Part shown: one piece after another, positions 51,564-58,971 of the stretch
Numbering within the stretch: position 1 is the first letter of the stretch
Layout: the number at the start of each line of letters is the position of its first letter
Assembly (NCBI GenBank): GCA_036558005.1
Contig: DATBGO010000235.1
Span: 30,681-94,680 of the forward strand
Source: DATBGO01 sp036558005
Lineage (GTDB): Bacteria; Actinomycetota; Actinomycetes; Streptosporangiales; Streptosporangiaceae
DNA: 64,000 nucleotides
Direction: 5' to 3'
The notes under the pieces: generated by a model
What the model saw: the letters and a program-made list of their open reading frames with translations, nothing else
What the model was told of the DNA's origin: nothing
The model's database searches: none
Program-made: the position numbers and the translations under genes

Positions 51564-51935
51564 ATGCGCCTGACGATCCTGGCCGTGCCGGACTGCCCGA
51601 ACGCGCCGGTCCTGGCGGCCCGGCTCGCGGCGATCCTGCCCGGCCGGGCCGATATCCCGGTGTCGCGCGAGCTGATCACCGATGAGAGCGAAGCCGCCCG
51701 GCGGGGGATGCGCGGCTCGCCGACCTTGCTGATCGACGGGGCCGATCCGTTCGCCGAGCCGGGACAGCCACCGAGCATCTCATGCCGGCTGTATCGCGAT
51801 GACGACGGCCGGGCATCCGGCGCGCCGTCAGCGGCCCGGCTCCGGCAGGTGATCGACCCGGCCCTGGCCCCGGCGGCCGGCTGCGCGGGCCAGGCCGGCC
51901 GGCGGCAGGCGAGCCGGCCGGCGCGTCCGGCCTAG
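51564..51935 (+). CDS. Thioredoxin-fold protein
   Basis: 123 residues. MRLTILAVPDCPNAPVLAARLAAIL opens like small thioredoxin-fold proteins with one Cys at the active-site position (DCPNAP); RGSPTLLIDG has the cis-Pro loop, and ISCRLYRDDDGR follows. These occur near metal or alkylmercury-lyase-like genes in actinobacteria; the role here is unknown. ATG 51564 or GTG 51546; neither has a clear ribosome site. Confidence 0.65.
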   Translation: MRLTILAVPDCPNAPVLAARLAAILPGRADIPVSRELITDESEAARRGMRGSPTLLIDGADPFAEPGQPPSISCRLYRDDDGRASGAPSAARLRQVIDPALAPAAGCAGQAGRRQASRPARPA

Positions 51936-51944
51936 CCCCGGCGG

Positions 51945-53024
51945 CTACCCGCGGCTTCGGACCAGCCGGACGGTCGCCAGCATGGACGCGGCGGCCAGCA
52001 CGGCGAGGGCCGCGCCAGTGATCGCCTGGAAGTACCAGAAGCGGTCCGCTGGCTGATAGCTGAGCCAGTACGCGTAGTGGTGCAGCGACATCCATGTGGC
52101 GGGGTCCTTGCTCCCGGCGTTGGCGGTGGCCGCGATCATCCGGTCCTGGAGGCTGCTGGCTGCTGTGTCGCTCAGCTGGTGGCCGCCTGGCCCGGTGATC
52201 CATCCCCTGACGAGCCAGCTGCCCGCCGGCCCGAGACCGTCCTGGCCGGGCGCGTTGAGCAGCCCGAGGGACAGTACTTGTCCTCCCGTCGGCCGCACGC
52301 GTGTCACGAGCGCCCCGAGGCTTAGCAGGTGGTGGTCGAGTTCCCAGAACGCCGCCACCAGCAGGCCGCCCGCAGCGGCCGCGGTCACTGCCATCGCGCT
52401 GACGAGGCGGCCGATCAAGGCTCCGAGGAACGTGCCGGTGCTCAGGGCGAACAGCGTCCAGGCCGGAAACGTCGCCACCGTGGTATCGAAGAACCCAGGC
52501 TGGAAACGGCTCGCGAGACCGACGGCCTCGAATGGGTGGGCGTACCAGCTGAACAGGGCCCCGAGCGCGCACGTCGTCACGGCCGCCACCGCGGCGAGCA
52601 GCGCGCTCGTGGTGACCACAAAGCGGGTTCGGCCGATCCCCTGGGTCCAGGTGAAGCGGAAGGTACCGGACTCCAGCTCGCGGGCGACGAGCGGCGCGCC
52701 GATGAACACCCCGACGAGGACGGGAAGGACGTGCAGGGCGATGACGAGGGCATCGAGGCTAGTCGTGCCGGCGGCAAGGGTGTTCGCGATCGTGCCGCAG
52801 GGCACGTGGATGGGGCGGGCGACGCAGCCGTCGGCGGCGTACCGCGCGTACCGGCCCTGAACGCGGAGCCCTCCGGTCACCGTGGCCAGCGCCAGGGCCG
52901 CGGACGCGGCCACCAGGGTGATGAGCGCGCCGCGGTGCTGCCGCCAGGTCACGCGTGCCATCGGCCGCCAGGACAGCGGGTGCCCGTGACCGGAGGGCCG
53001 CGGGTTCGCGCTAAGCGTTGTCAT
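51945..53024 (-). CDS. ABC transporter permease
   Basis: 359 residues with about six membrane spans, including ALITLVAASAALALATVTGGL near the start and AITGAALAVLAAASMLATVRLV at the end. VFIGAPLVARELESGTFRFTWTQGIGRTRFVVTTS is the ABC-2 type permease segment that contacts the ATPase. A long extracellular loop (DHHLLSLGALVTRVRPTGGQ...) precedes the last span. Overlaps the ATPase gene by 14 bp; third gene of gntR-ATPase-permease. Likely exports or senses a cell-envelope-active compound. Confidence 0.85.
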   Translation of the reverse strand: MTTLSANPRPSGHGHPLSWRPMARVTWRQHRGALITLVAASAALALATVTGGLRVQGRYARYAADGCVARPIHVPCGTIANTLAAGTTSLDALVIALHVLPVLVGVFIGAPLVARELESGTFRFTWTQGIGRTRFVVTTSALLAAVAAVTTCALGALFSWYAHPFEAVGLASRFQPGFFDTTVATFPAWTLFALSTGTFLGALIGRLVSAMAVTAAAAGGLLVAAFWELDHHLLSLGALVTRVRPTGGQVLSLGLLNAPGQDGLGPAGSWLVRGWITGPGGHQLSDTAASSLQDRMIAATANAGSKDPATWMSLHHYAYWLSYQPADRFWYFQAITGAALAVLAAASMLATVRLVRSRG

Positions 53025-53934
53025 GGGTCACCCGGCTGGCGGCGTGGGCGACTGCCGGGAACGGCCCGGGCAGGAAGGATGCGGACGGTTCTCGCAGGTA
53101 GGCGAGGATGAGCTCCTCAAGGGTGACATCCTCGCACTCCCAGCCGCCGGGTAGTTCCCCGGCCATGGTGGTGCGGGCGAGCAGGCTGGTGCGGCGCCCC
53201 GCTTTGCGCTCCTGCACGACCGGGAAGAGCTGGCGGATGCGATCGGCTTCAGCCGCCGGCCCGTTCAGCGCGGCGTGGGTGGCAAGCAAGTCGTCGATCA
53301 CCCCTGTCACCTGCACCCGGCCACCGGCGAGCAGGACGAGGTAGTCGGCAACCCGCTCCAGCTCGGAGACGACGTGGGAGGAAAAGACCACTGACAAGCC
53401 GTCCTCTGCGACCGCCACCATGAGGTGCGCCAGGAAGTCGTGCCGCGCGAGCGGGTCGAGCCGGGCAAGCGGCTCGTCGAGGACGAGCAGGTCGGGATGG
53501 CGCGCGACGGCCAGGGTGAGGGCGAGCTGGGCCTGCTGACCACCGGAGAGCTTGCCGACCTTGTCGTGCAGCGGGATCTCCAGGGACCGCAGCCGCTGTG
53601 TTGCCTGGTCCCGGTCGAAGTGCCGGTTGAGGTCCCGGCTCATGTCGAGCATCGCGGCCACCGGAAGGTAACTGTGCAAAGGAGCGTCCTGGGCCACGAA
53701 GGCGACCCGCTGGAGCGCATCGCTGGATCCGGCGGGAACGTGCCCGAGCACGGTGACGCGTCCGGTCGTGGGCGTGACGAGCCCCACCGCGCAGTGCAGC
53801 AGCGTCGTCTTGCCCGCGCCATTCGGCCCGACCAGGGCGGTGATGTGACCGGCGGGGACCGCCAGTGTGCAGTCGCGAAGCCCCCAGTCGTTCCGGTAGC
53901 GCTTGCCGAGCGCCGAGGTCTCGATGACGTTCAC
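53011..53934 (-). CDS. ABC transporter ATP-binding protein
   Basis: 307 residues. Walker A GPNGAGKTTL, Q-loop FVAQDAPLH, signature KLSGGQQAQLALTLAVA, Walker B LLVLDEPLARLDPLAR and H-loop VVFSSHVVSELE. Powers the permease encoded next. Its start overlaps the gntR stop by 4 bp. As in YtrABC-type systems, the regulator sits first in the operon. Confidence 0.93.
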   Translation of the reverse strand: MNVIETSALGKRYRNDWGLRDCTLAVPAGHITALVGPNGAGKTTLLHCAVGLVTPTTGRVTVLGHVPAGSSDALQRVAFVAQDAPLHSYLPVAAMLDMSRDLNRHFDRDQATQRLRSLEIPLHDKVGKLSGGQQAQLALTLAVARHPDLLVLDEPLARLDPLARHDFLAHLMVAVAEDGLSVVFSSHVVSELERVADYLVLLAGGRVQVTGVIDDLLATHAALNGPAAEADRIRQLFPVVQERKAGRRTSLLARTTMAGELPGGWECEDVTLEELILAYLREPSASFLPGPFPAVAHAASRVTHDNA

Positions 53935-54434
53935 GCCACTACCTCGCCGGGCTCGGGCCGCCCGCGCCAGCCGCCGCCGGGGCGGCCCCGCGCGCCGGAG
54001 CGGTCGCGAAAATCGCGGAGCGCGCTCATGAACAAGGCGGTGATCGCCTCGTCATCGAGCCCCGCCGCCTCAGCCTCGGTAAGCCAGCCCAGGACGAGGC
54101 TCTTACGGAGGGCGGCGAGTTCCTCCATGTTCAGGGTGTCAGGAGCCGCCTCGATAAAGGTTCCCTGGCCGGGCCGCCCCGCGGCCACGCCCTTGTACTC
54201 AAGGTTGCGATAGGCCTTGAGCACGGTGTTCGGGTTGATCGAGAGCGCGGCGACGACGTCCTTCACCTTGGGAAGCTGGTCGCCGCGCCGCAAGTGGCCC
54301 AGCCGCAGCGCGCGCTCGACCTGGTGGACTAGCTGGAGGTATGTCGGCACGCCCGAGCGGGGATCGAGCCGGAACACCACCGGAGACAGCGACGCGTCAC
54401 CATCATCCTGGCTAGGCTGCTTATCTATCTCCAT
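53931..54434 (-). CDS. GntR-family regulator (YtrA type)
   Basis: 167 residues. Winged helix GVPTYLQLVHQVERALRLGHLRRGDQLPKVKDVVAALSINPNTVLKAYRNLEYKGVAAGRPGQGTFI, then only a short C-terminal dimer domain, the YtrA subgroup that controls adjacent ABC transporters and often answers envelope stress. The frame is open to 54581, but ATG 54434 matches the family and lies just after a promoter, so the transcript is probably leaderless. Confidence 0.9.
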   Translation of the reverse strand: MEIDKQPSQDDGDASLSPVVFRLDPRSGVPTYLQLVHQVERALRLGHLRRGDQLPKVKDVVAALSINPNTVLKAYRNLEYKGVAAGRPGQGTFIEAAPDTLNMEELAALRKSLVLGWLTEAEAAGLDDEAITALFMSALRDFRDRSGARGRPGGGWRGRPEPGEVVA

Positions 54435-54469
54435 AGTTAAATATGAACAATGATCAAGAGCGCTGTCAA
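54434..54469 (-). promoter_or_regulatory. Leaderless promoter of the gntR-ABC operon
   Basis: -35 TTGACA (54469-54464), 18-nt spacer, -10 CATATT (54445-54440), then 5 nt to ATG 54434. The spacer contains TTGATCA (palindrome TGATCA), a possible regulator site. Confidence 0.6.
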
Positions 54470-54507
54470 GTGGCCGGGCCGGCGAACCGGCATGGGCAGG
54501 TGGGAGC

Positions 54508-54938
54508 AGCGGGCGGCGGGCGAGCCGGCCTGTAGGCCGGGTTCTGTGGTCCCGCGCGGACGCGGGCCGGCGGCCATCCATCTAGGACTGCCGTTGCCGG
54601 CAGCCTCGTGCGGTCTACCCGCGAGCATCGGGCGGGCCGCCCTCGATCGCTCGCGCAGTCACCGCGCTCGCAGAACGCGGCTCCCTCTTGACCTTGCTCC
54701 GGGTGGGGTTTACCGAGCCGCCCGGATCACTCCGGGCGCTGGTGGTCTCTTACACCGCCGTTTCACCCTTACCCCCGGATCGCTCCGGGGGCGGTCTGTT
54801 TTCTGTGGCACTTTCCCGCGGGTCGCCCCGGGTCGGCGTTACCGACCACCCTGCCCTGCGGAGCCCGGACCTTCCTCGGCGGCTGCGGGCCAGGCCCGCT
54901 GCCGCCGCGGCCGCCCGGCCTGCTCGCCCGCCGCTCCC
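54508..54938 (-). ncRNA. rnpB: RNase P RNA, class A
   Basis: Catalytic RNA that matures tRNA 5' ends. On the minus strand the 5' part has GAGGAAGGTCCGGGCTCC, then GGGCAGGGTGGTCGGTAACG and GGGAAAGTGCCACAGAAAAC, all bacterial RNase P landmarks. The 3' part has ACAGAACCCGGCCTACAGG, the conserved end. The P1 helix is visible: GCGGCGGGCGAGC near 54934 pairs with GCTCGCCCGCCGC near 54513. Ends are therefore near 54936 and 54510 within a few bases. It sits just downstream of the RNase H gene. Confidence 0.95.
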
Positions 54939-54952
54939 GCAACGATAGCCGG

Positions 54953-56113
54953 TTACCTGCGGCCGGCGCGAACGTGCGCGGTGTCGTTCAGGCTCCGCAC
55001 CACCGCCGAGCCGTCGGCGTACCAGTGGATCTCGCACAGCGACGCCACGTCGAGGTGAATGCGGAACAGCGTCGCCGGCGGCGCCAGCATCGCCCGGCAG
55101 GCCAGCGTCTTGATCGGGGTGACGTGGCTGACCAGCACCATGGTGCCCTCGGGGTGGGCGGCGAGCAGCCGGTCCAGGGCGCTGAGCACCCGGCGCGCGA
55201 CCGCGGTGATGCTCTCGCCGCCGGGCGGCGCGACGTCGGCGCTGGCGAGCCAGGCCTTGGTCTCATCCGGCCAGCGGGCCGAGGCCTCGGCGAACGTGAG
55301 CCCCTCCCAGTCGCCGAAATCGGTCTCCACCAGGTCCTCGTCGACGCTCAGCGGCGCCCCGGTGGCCTCGGCGACCAGCTCGGCGGTGTGCCGGGCCCGC
55401 TGCAGCGGGGAGGTCACCACCATGTCGATGCCGCCGCGGGCGGCCAGCCGCTTGGCGGCGGCCCTGGCCTGGCGGCGGCCGGTGGCGGTGAGCGGCGCGT
55501 CACCCCGCCCGGCGAACCGCCGGTCCACCGACAGCGCGGTCTGCCCGTGCCGCAGCAGCAGCATGACCGCCGGGACCGAGCGCGGCGCGAGCCAGCCCGG
55601 GGCCGATCCCGGCTGCTGCGCCGGTCCCGGTCCCGGCGGGGCCGCGGAGACCGGCGCGGAACGGGTATCCCCTTCGCCGGCACTCCCCCGGGCCAGGTCT
55701 CGTTCGGCGGCATCCATGGCCTGGTTGGCCAGCCGGTCGGCCTCTGTGTTGCGGGCCCGCGGCACCCACTCGTAGCTGACCTGGCCCAGCGCGGCCGCGG
55801 CGGCAAGGGCGGTGTCGGCCAGCTTCCGCAGTTCCTCGTGCTTGATCCGCCATCGCTGCGACATCTGCTCGACGACCAGCTTGGAGTCCATCCGGACCTC
55901 GACGTCGGCGCCCGGCGCCAGCTGCGCGGCGGCCCGCAGGCCCGCGATCAGGCCGGAGTACTCGGCCACGTTGTTGGTGGCGATGCCCAGGCTGTCGCAG
56001 GCCTGGGCGAGCACCGCGCCGGTCTGCGCGTCCCTGACCAGCGCGCCGTAACCGGCTGGCCCGGGGTTGCCGCGCGCGCCGCCGTCAGCCTCGACGACGA
56101 GCCTTCGGGTCAC
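54953..56113 (-). CDS. Bifunctional RNase HI / histidine phosphatase
   Basis: 386 residues. N-terminal RNase H: VVEADGGARGNPGPAGYG, NNVAEYSGLIAGLRAA and VRMDSKLVVEQM give the acidic metal-binding residues; ARNTEADRLANQAMD closes the domain (~1-135). After a Pro/Ala linker, a phosphoglycerate-mutase/CobC-like phosphatase: LLRHGQTALSVDRRFAGRGDAPLT with the phospho-His, ETDFGDWEGLTF and VSHVTPIKTLACR. Same architecture as mycobacterial Rv2228c, which degrades RNA-DNA hybrids and has alpha-ribazole phosphatase-type activity. Overlaps the zinc-ribbon gene by 4 bp. Confidence 0.93.
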   Translation of the reverse strand: MTRRLVVEADGGARGNPGPAGYGALVRDAQTGAVLAQACDSLGIATNNVAEYSGLIAGLRAAAQLAPGADVEVRMDSKLVVEQMSQRWRIKHEELRKLADTALAAAAALGQVSYEWVPRARNTEADRLANQAMDAAERDLARGSAGEGDTRSAPVSAAPPGPGPAQQPGSAPGWLAPRSVPAVMLLLRHGQTALSVDRRFAGRGDAPLTATGRRQARAAAKRLAARGGIDMVVTSPLQRARHTAELVAEATGAPLSVDEDLVETDFGDWEGLTFAEASARWPDETKAWLASADVAPPGGESITAVARRVLSALDRLLAAHPEGTMVLVSHVTPIKTLACRAMLAPPATLFRIHLDVASLCEIHWYADGSAVVRSLNDTAHVRAGRR

Positions 56114-56850
56114 AGTCCGGACTCAGCGGTCCGGACCAGGATCCTGCGGCACTCCTCGCAGCGCAGCACCTCATCCGGCGCGGCTGCCCTGATCGTGTTC
56201 AGGTCCACGGTGTTGAGCGAGAGGTGACAGCCTTCGCACCGGCCCCGGCGCAGCGCCGCCGCGCCGACCCCGTGCTGGTTCCTGAGCTGCTCGTACAGCT
56301 TGATCAGGTCCGCCGGGATGTCGGCGGCCACGGTGGCCCGCCGGTCCTGTGCCTTGCCTGCCTGCTCGGCCAGCTCGCCGAGCGCCACGTCCCTGCGGGC
56401 CTGGGCCTCCTGCCCGCGGCGGGCGATCTGCTCGCGCCGGGCCTGCGCCTCGGCGTGGCTGCGCTGCGCGGTCTCGGCCCGCTCCATCAGGTCCAGCACG
56501 ATCTCCTCGAGATCGGACTGCCTGCGGGTCAGCGAGACGATCTCGGACTGCAGGTTTTCCAGTTCGCGCGGGTTTGACACCTGGCCGGCGTCCAGCCGGT
56601 TGCGGTCCCTGTCGACGCGCGACCTGACCTGCTCGACGTCCGCCTCCGCCTTGACCTGGCCCCGTTTCAGGTCGCCTTCCTCGGCTTCCACCGCGGCGAT
56701 GCTGGCGCGCAGCGCGGAGTCCTGCTGCTCGAGCTCATCCAGCTCGGCGTGCTCGGGCAGGCTGCGCCTGCGGCCCGCGATCCGGGCCAGCTCGGCATCC
56801 AGGTCTGCGAGCTCGAGCAGCCGCAGCTGTGCCTCCGGAGATGCTTTCAC
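56110..56850 (-). CDS. Coiled-coil zinc-ribbon protein (CT398/Rv2229c-like)
   Basis: 246 residues. A long antiparallel coiled coil (~5-180) is followed by a C4 zinc ribbon: CEGCHLSL and CEECRRIL. Homologues lie next to the RNase H/phosphatase gene in many actinobacteria, so the pair is a conserved operon. Function unresolved; nucleic-acid binding is suggested for the family. Confidence 0.88.
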   Translation of the reverse strand: MKASPEAQLRLLELADLDAELARIAGRRRSLPEHAELDELEQQDSALRASIAAVEAEEGDLKRGQVKAEADVEQVRSRVDRDRNRLDAGQVSNPRELENLQSEIVSLTRRQSDLEEIVLDLMERAETAQRSHAEAQARREQIARRGQEAQARRDVALGELAEQAGKAQDRRATVAADIPADLIKLYEQLRNQHGVGAAALRRGRCEGCHLSLNTVDLNTIRAAAPDEVLRCEECRRILVRTAESGL

Positions 56851-56972
56851 GGATCCCCACGTTAGCCTGCTACGACAGCGCTGTCGCCAGCACCGGCCGG
56901 CTGGCTCGGCGGGCGGGCCGGATCATCGAACCGGCTGCCCGGATCTAGCCGCCTGCGGTACACCTTGGCGTT

Positions 56973-57473
56973 ATGGAGCTTCCGCGGGTGAGCAGGCCGT
57001 ACATGCCCGGCTACCAGATCGCGCCGCCGGAGCAGGGCAGCGGGCTGCTGCCGTGGTCCTGGGCGGCCGAGCGCCTGGCCAGCGCGCGCAACTACTGGGT
57101 CGTCACCGTCTGGCCGGACGGGCGGCCGCATTCGATGCCGGTATGGGGCATGTGGGACGACAACCTGCTGTGGTTCACCAGCGGGGTGCGCTCGCGCAAG
57201 GTGGCGAACCTGCGGGCCGACCCGCGCTGCGTGGTCACCACCGAGGACGCCGCCGACCCGGTCGTCATCGAGGGCACCGCGCAGATCACCGCCGACCCGG
57301 CCAATATCCGGCGGGTCCTCGACCTGATGAACGAGAAGTACCACACCGACATCGAGGACAGCTTCCTCGATCCGGAGGTGAACGCGACCATCGCGGTCCG
57401 GCCCGGCAAGGTGATCAGCATGCGGCACGGCGACTTCACCGGCTCGCCCACCCGCTGGGAGTTCGGCGGCTGA
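56973..57473 (+). CDS. Pyridoxamine 5'-phosphate oxidase-like flavin/F420 protein
   Basis: 166 residues of the split-barrel PPOX fold: ARNYWVVTVWPDGRPHSMPVWGMWDDNLLWFTSGVRSRKVANLRADPRCVVTTE, then VVIEGTAQI. Related actinobacterial proteins bind FMN, F420 or haem; the cofactor cannot be told. ATG 56973, divergent from the zinc-ribbon gene with 122 bp between. Converges on rskA with 18 bp. Confidence 0.82.
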   Translation: MELPRVSRPYMPGYQIAPPEQGSGLLPWSWAAERLASARNYWVVTVWPDGRPHSMPVWGMWDDNLLWFTSGVRSRKVANLRADPRCVVTTEDAADPVVIEGTAQITADPANIRRVLDLMNEKYHTDIEDSFLDPEVNATIAVRPGKVISMRHGDFTGSPTRWEFGG

Positions 57474-57491
57474 CCGCGGCCCCGCCCGTGG

Positions 57492-58262
57492 TCAGCCGCC
57501 CGGCGGCGGGCTGAGGTCCAGCAGCAGCACCAGGGCCGAGCTCGGCCGCGGCGAGCCGCCCGCTGGCTCCACGGTCAGCCCGACCCGGTCGCCGGCCGCG
57601 AGCCCGGAGACAACCATCGGGCCCGCCGGGCCGGGCCTGGCGCCGGGCAGCATCCCGGCCGGCCGGTCCCCGGCCGGGCCCATCAGCCACAGCTCGTAGC
57701 TCTCGGCGGCCGGCAGCACCCGCAGGCCCGCGGCGGTGAAGACCAGGCTGCGGTCCTGCCGCGACATCACCACCGTGGCGGTGCCGCCGGTGCGGACGGC
57801 GGCGGTCAGCATGGTGGCGTCGGCCGCGTTCAGCACCGAGGCGATCGCCCTGGTATGCGACTGGTCCTGGCTCAGCCGGTCCTGCGCGCCGGTCATGGCC
57901 AGCCCGAACGCGATCGCCACCGCGGCCATCGTCGCCGCCAGGCCGAGCGCCACCCTCGGCAGCCAGCGCCGCCGCGCCGGGCCGCCTGGCCACCCCGCGG
58001 AGCCGGGCCGGACCAGCGGCGGCAGCTGCCTGGTCCGGGCGGCCGCGGGCAGCACCGCGGCGCGCATCTCGGGCGGCGGCTGCACCGCGACCGCGGCGGC
58101 CAGCCGGGCGGCCGTCTCGCGCAGGCCGCGGATCTCGGCCCGGCAGGACTCGCAGCCCGCCAGGTGCTGCTCGAAGCTGGCCCGGTCGGCCGGGCCCACC
58201 GCGTCCATCGCGTACGCCCCGGCCAGGGTGTGCGGGTCAGCCCGGCGCCAGCTGATCATCAC
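57492..58262 (-). CDS. rskA: Anti-sigma-K factor RskA
   Basis: 256 residues. N-terminal zinc-associated anti-sigma motif FEQHLAGCESCRAE (H-x3-C-x2-C), one membrane span (VALGLAATMAAVAIAFGLAM), and an extracellular RskA domain (TVVMSRQDRSLVFTAAGL ... SYELWLMGP). RskA holds SigK at the membrane and is cut by regulated proteolysis to release it. It overlaps the sigK stop by 4 bp. Confidence 0.92.
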   Translation of the reverse strand: MMISWRRADPHTLAGAYAMDAVGPADRASFEQHLAGCESCRAEIRGLRETAARLAAAVAVQPPPEMRAAVLPAAARTRQLPPLVRPGSAGWPGGPARRRWLPRVALGLAATMAAVAIAFGLAMTGAQDRLSQDQSHTRAIASVLNAADATMLTAAVRTGGTATVVMSRQDRSLVFTAAGLRVLPAAESYELWLMGPAGDRPAGMLPGARPGPAGPMVVSGLAAGDRVGLTVEPAGGSPRPSSALVLLLDLSPPPGG

Positions 58263-58843
58263 TCCACCCCCAGGCAGTCACGCAGCCTGATCAGGCCATC
58301 GCGCATCCGCGTCTTCACCGTGCCGACCGCCACCCCGAGCAACTCGGCGACCTCGCGGTAGGTGTAGCCGTCGTAGTAGGCCAGCGTCACCGACTCGCGC
58401 TGCAGGTCGGTGAGCGACCCCAGGCAGCGCCGGACCCGTTCCTGGTCGAGCCTGGTCTCGACGGCCTCGGTCACCTCGTCGTAGGCGACCGCGTGCGCGG
58501 CGGCGCGCTGTTCCCGCCGGGTGGCCTTCTCCTCCGACCTGACCCGGTCGACCGCCCGCCGGTGCGCCAGCGTGGTGATCCAGGCCAGCGGGCTGCCCAG
58601 CCGCGGGTCGAACCGGGACGCGCTGCGCCACAGGTCGAGCAGCACCTCCTGGGTGACCTCCTCGGACTGGGCCGGGTCCCGCACCACCGCCCGGACGATC
58701 CCCAGGATGTGCCCGGCGGCCAGGTCGTACACCCCCTGGAAGGCAGCCTGGTCGCCGCGCGCCATCTGGCTGATCAGCGCGCCGAGCTCAGGGCCGCCGC
58801 CGGTCCCGGCCCCGGGCAGCTGATCGCGTCGCGACATGCCCAC
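58259..58843 (-). CDS. sigK: ECF sigma factor SigK
   Basis: 194 residues. Region 2: ISQMARGDQAAFQGVYDLAAGHILGIVRAVVRDPAQSEEVTQEVLLDLWRSASRFDP; region 4: LTDLQRESVTLAYYDGYTYREVAELLGVAVGTVKTRMRDGLIRLRDCLG. Directs RNA polymerase to SigK promoters when freed from RskA. GTG 58843 lies 7 nt after an ECF-type -10 (ACGAAT), so it is likely leaderless and autoregulated; ATG 58837 is the alternative. Confidence 0.92.
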   Translation of the reverse strand: MGMSRRDQLPGAGTGGGPELGALISQMARGDQAAFQGVYDLAAGHILGIVRAVVRDPAQSEEVTQEVLLDLWRSASRFDPRLGSPLAWITTLAHRRAVDRVRSEEKATRREQRAAAHAVAYDEVTEAVETRLDQERVRRCLGSLTDLQRESVTLAYYDGYTYREVAELLGVAVGTVKTRMRDGLIRLRDCLGVE

Positions 58844-58850
58844 AATCTAG

Positions 58851-58877
58851 ATTCGTCGCCGGCCCGGGTTCGGCTTG
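58851..58877 (-). promoter_or_regulatory. SigK-type promoter of sigK-rskA
   Basis: -35 CAAGCC (58877-58872), 15-nt spacer, -10 ACGAAT (58856-58851), 7 nt to GTG 58843. It matches the promoter of the divergent molybdopterin oxidoreductase in every part, and the -10 resembles the CGAAT core reported for mycobacterial SigK. Confidence 0.6.
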
Positions 58878-58937
58878 GGCTGGCGGCGGCCGGGCGCCGT
58901 GGCGGCCGGGCGCGCGGCGGCCGGGCGGGCGCGGGGC

Positions 58938-58964
58938 CAATCCGGTCCCTGGCCGGCACCGAAT
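58938..58964 (+). promoter_or_regulatory. SigK-type promoter of the molybdopterin oxidoreductase
   Basis: -35 CAATCC (58938-58943), 15-nt spacer, -10 CCGAAT (58959-58964), 7 nt to GTG 58972. Same layout as the sigK promoter, so SigK probably drives both. Confidence 0.65.
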
Positions 58965-58971
58965 TAACTAT

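Noticed and set aside
54500..54950. Short plus-strand frames across this stretch
   Set aside because: The region is RNase P RNA on the minus strand.
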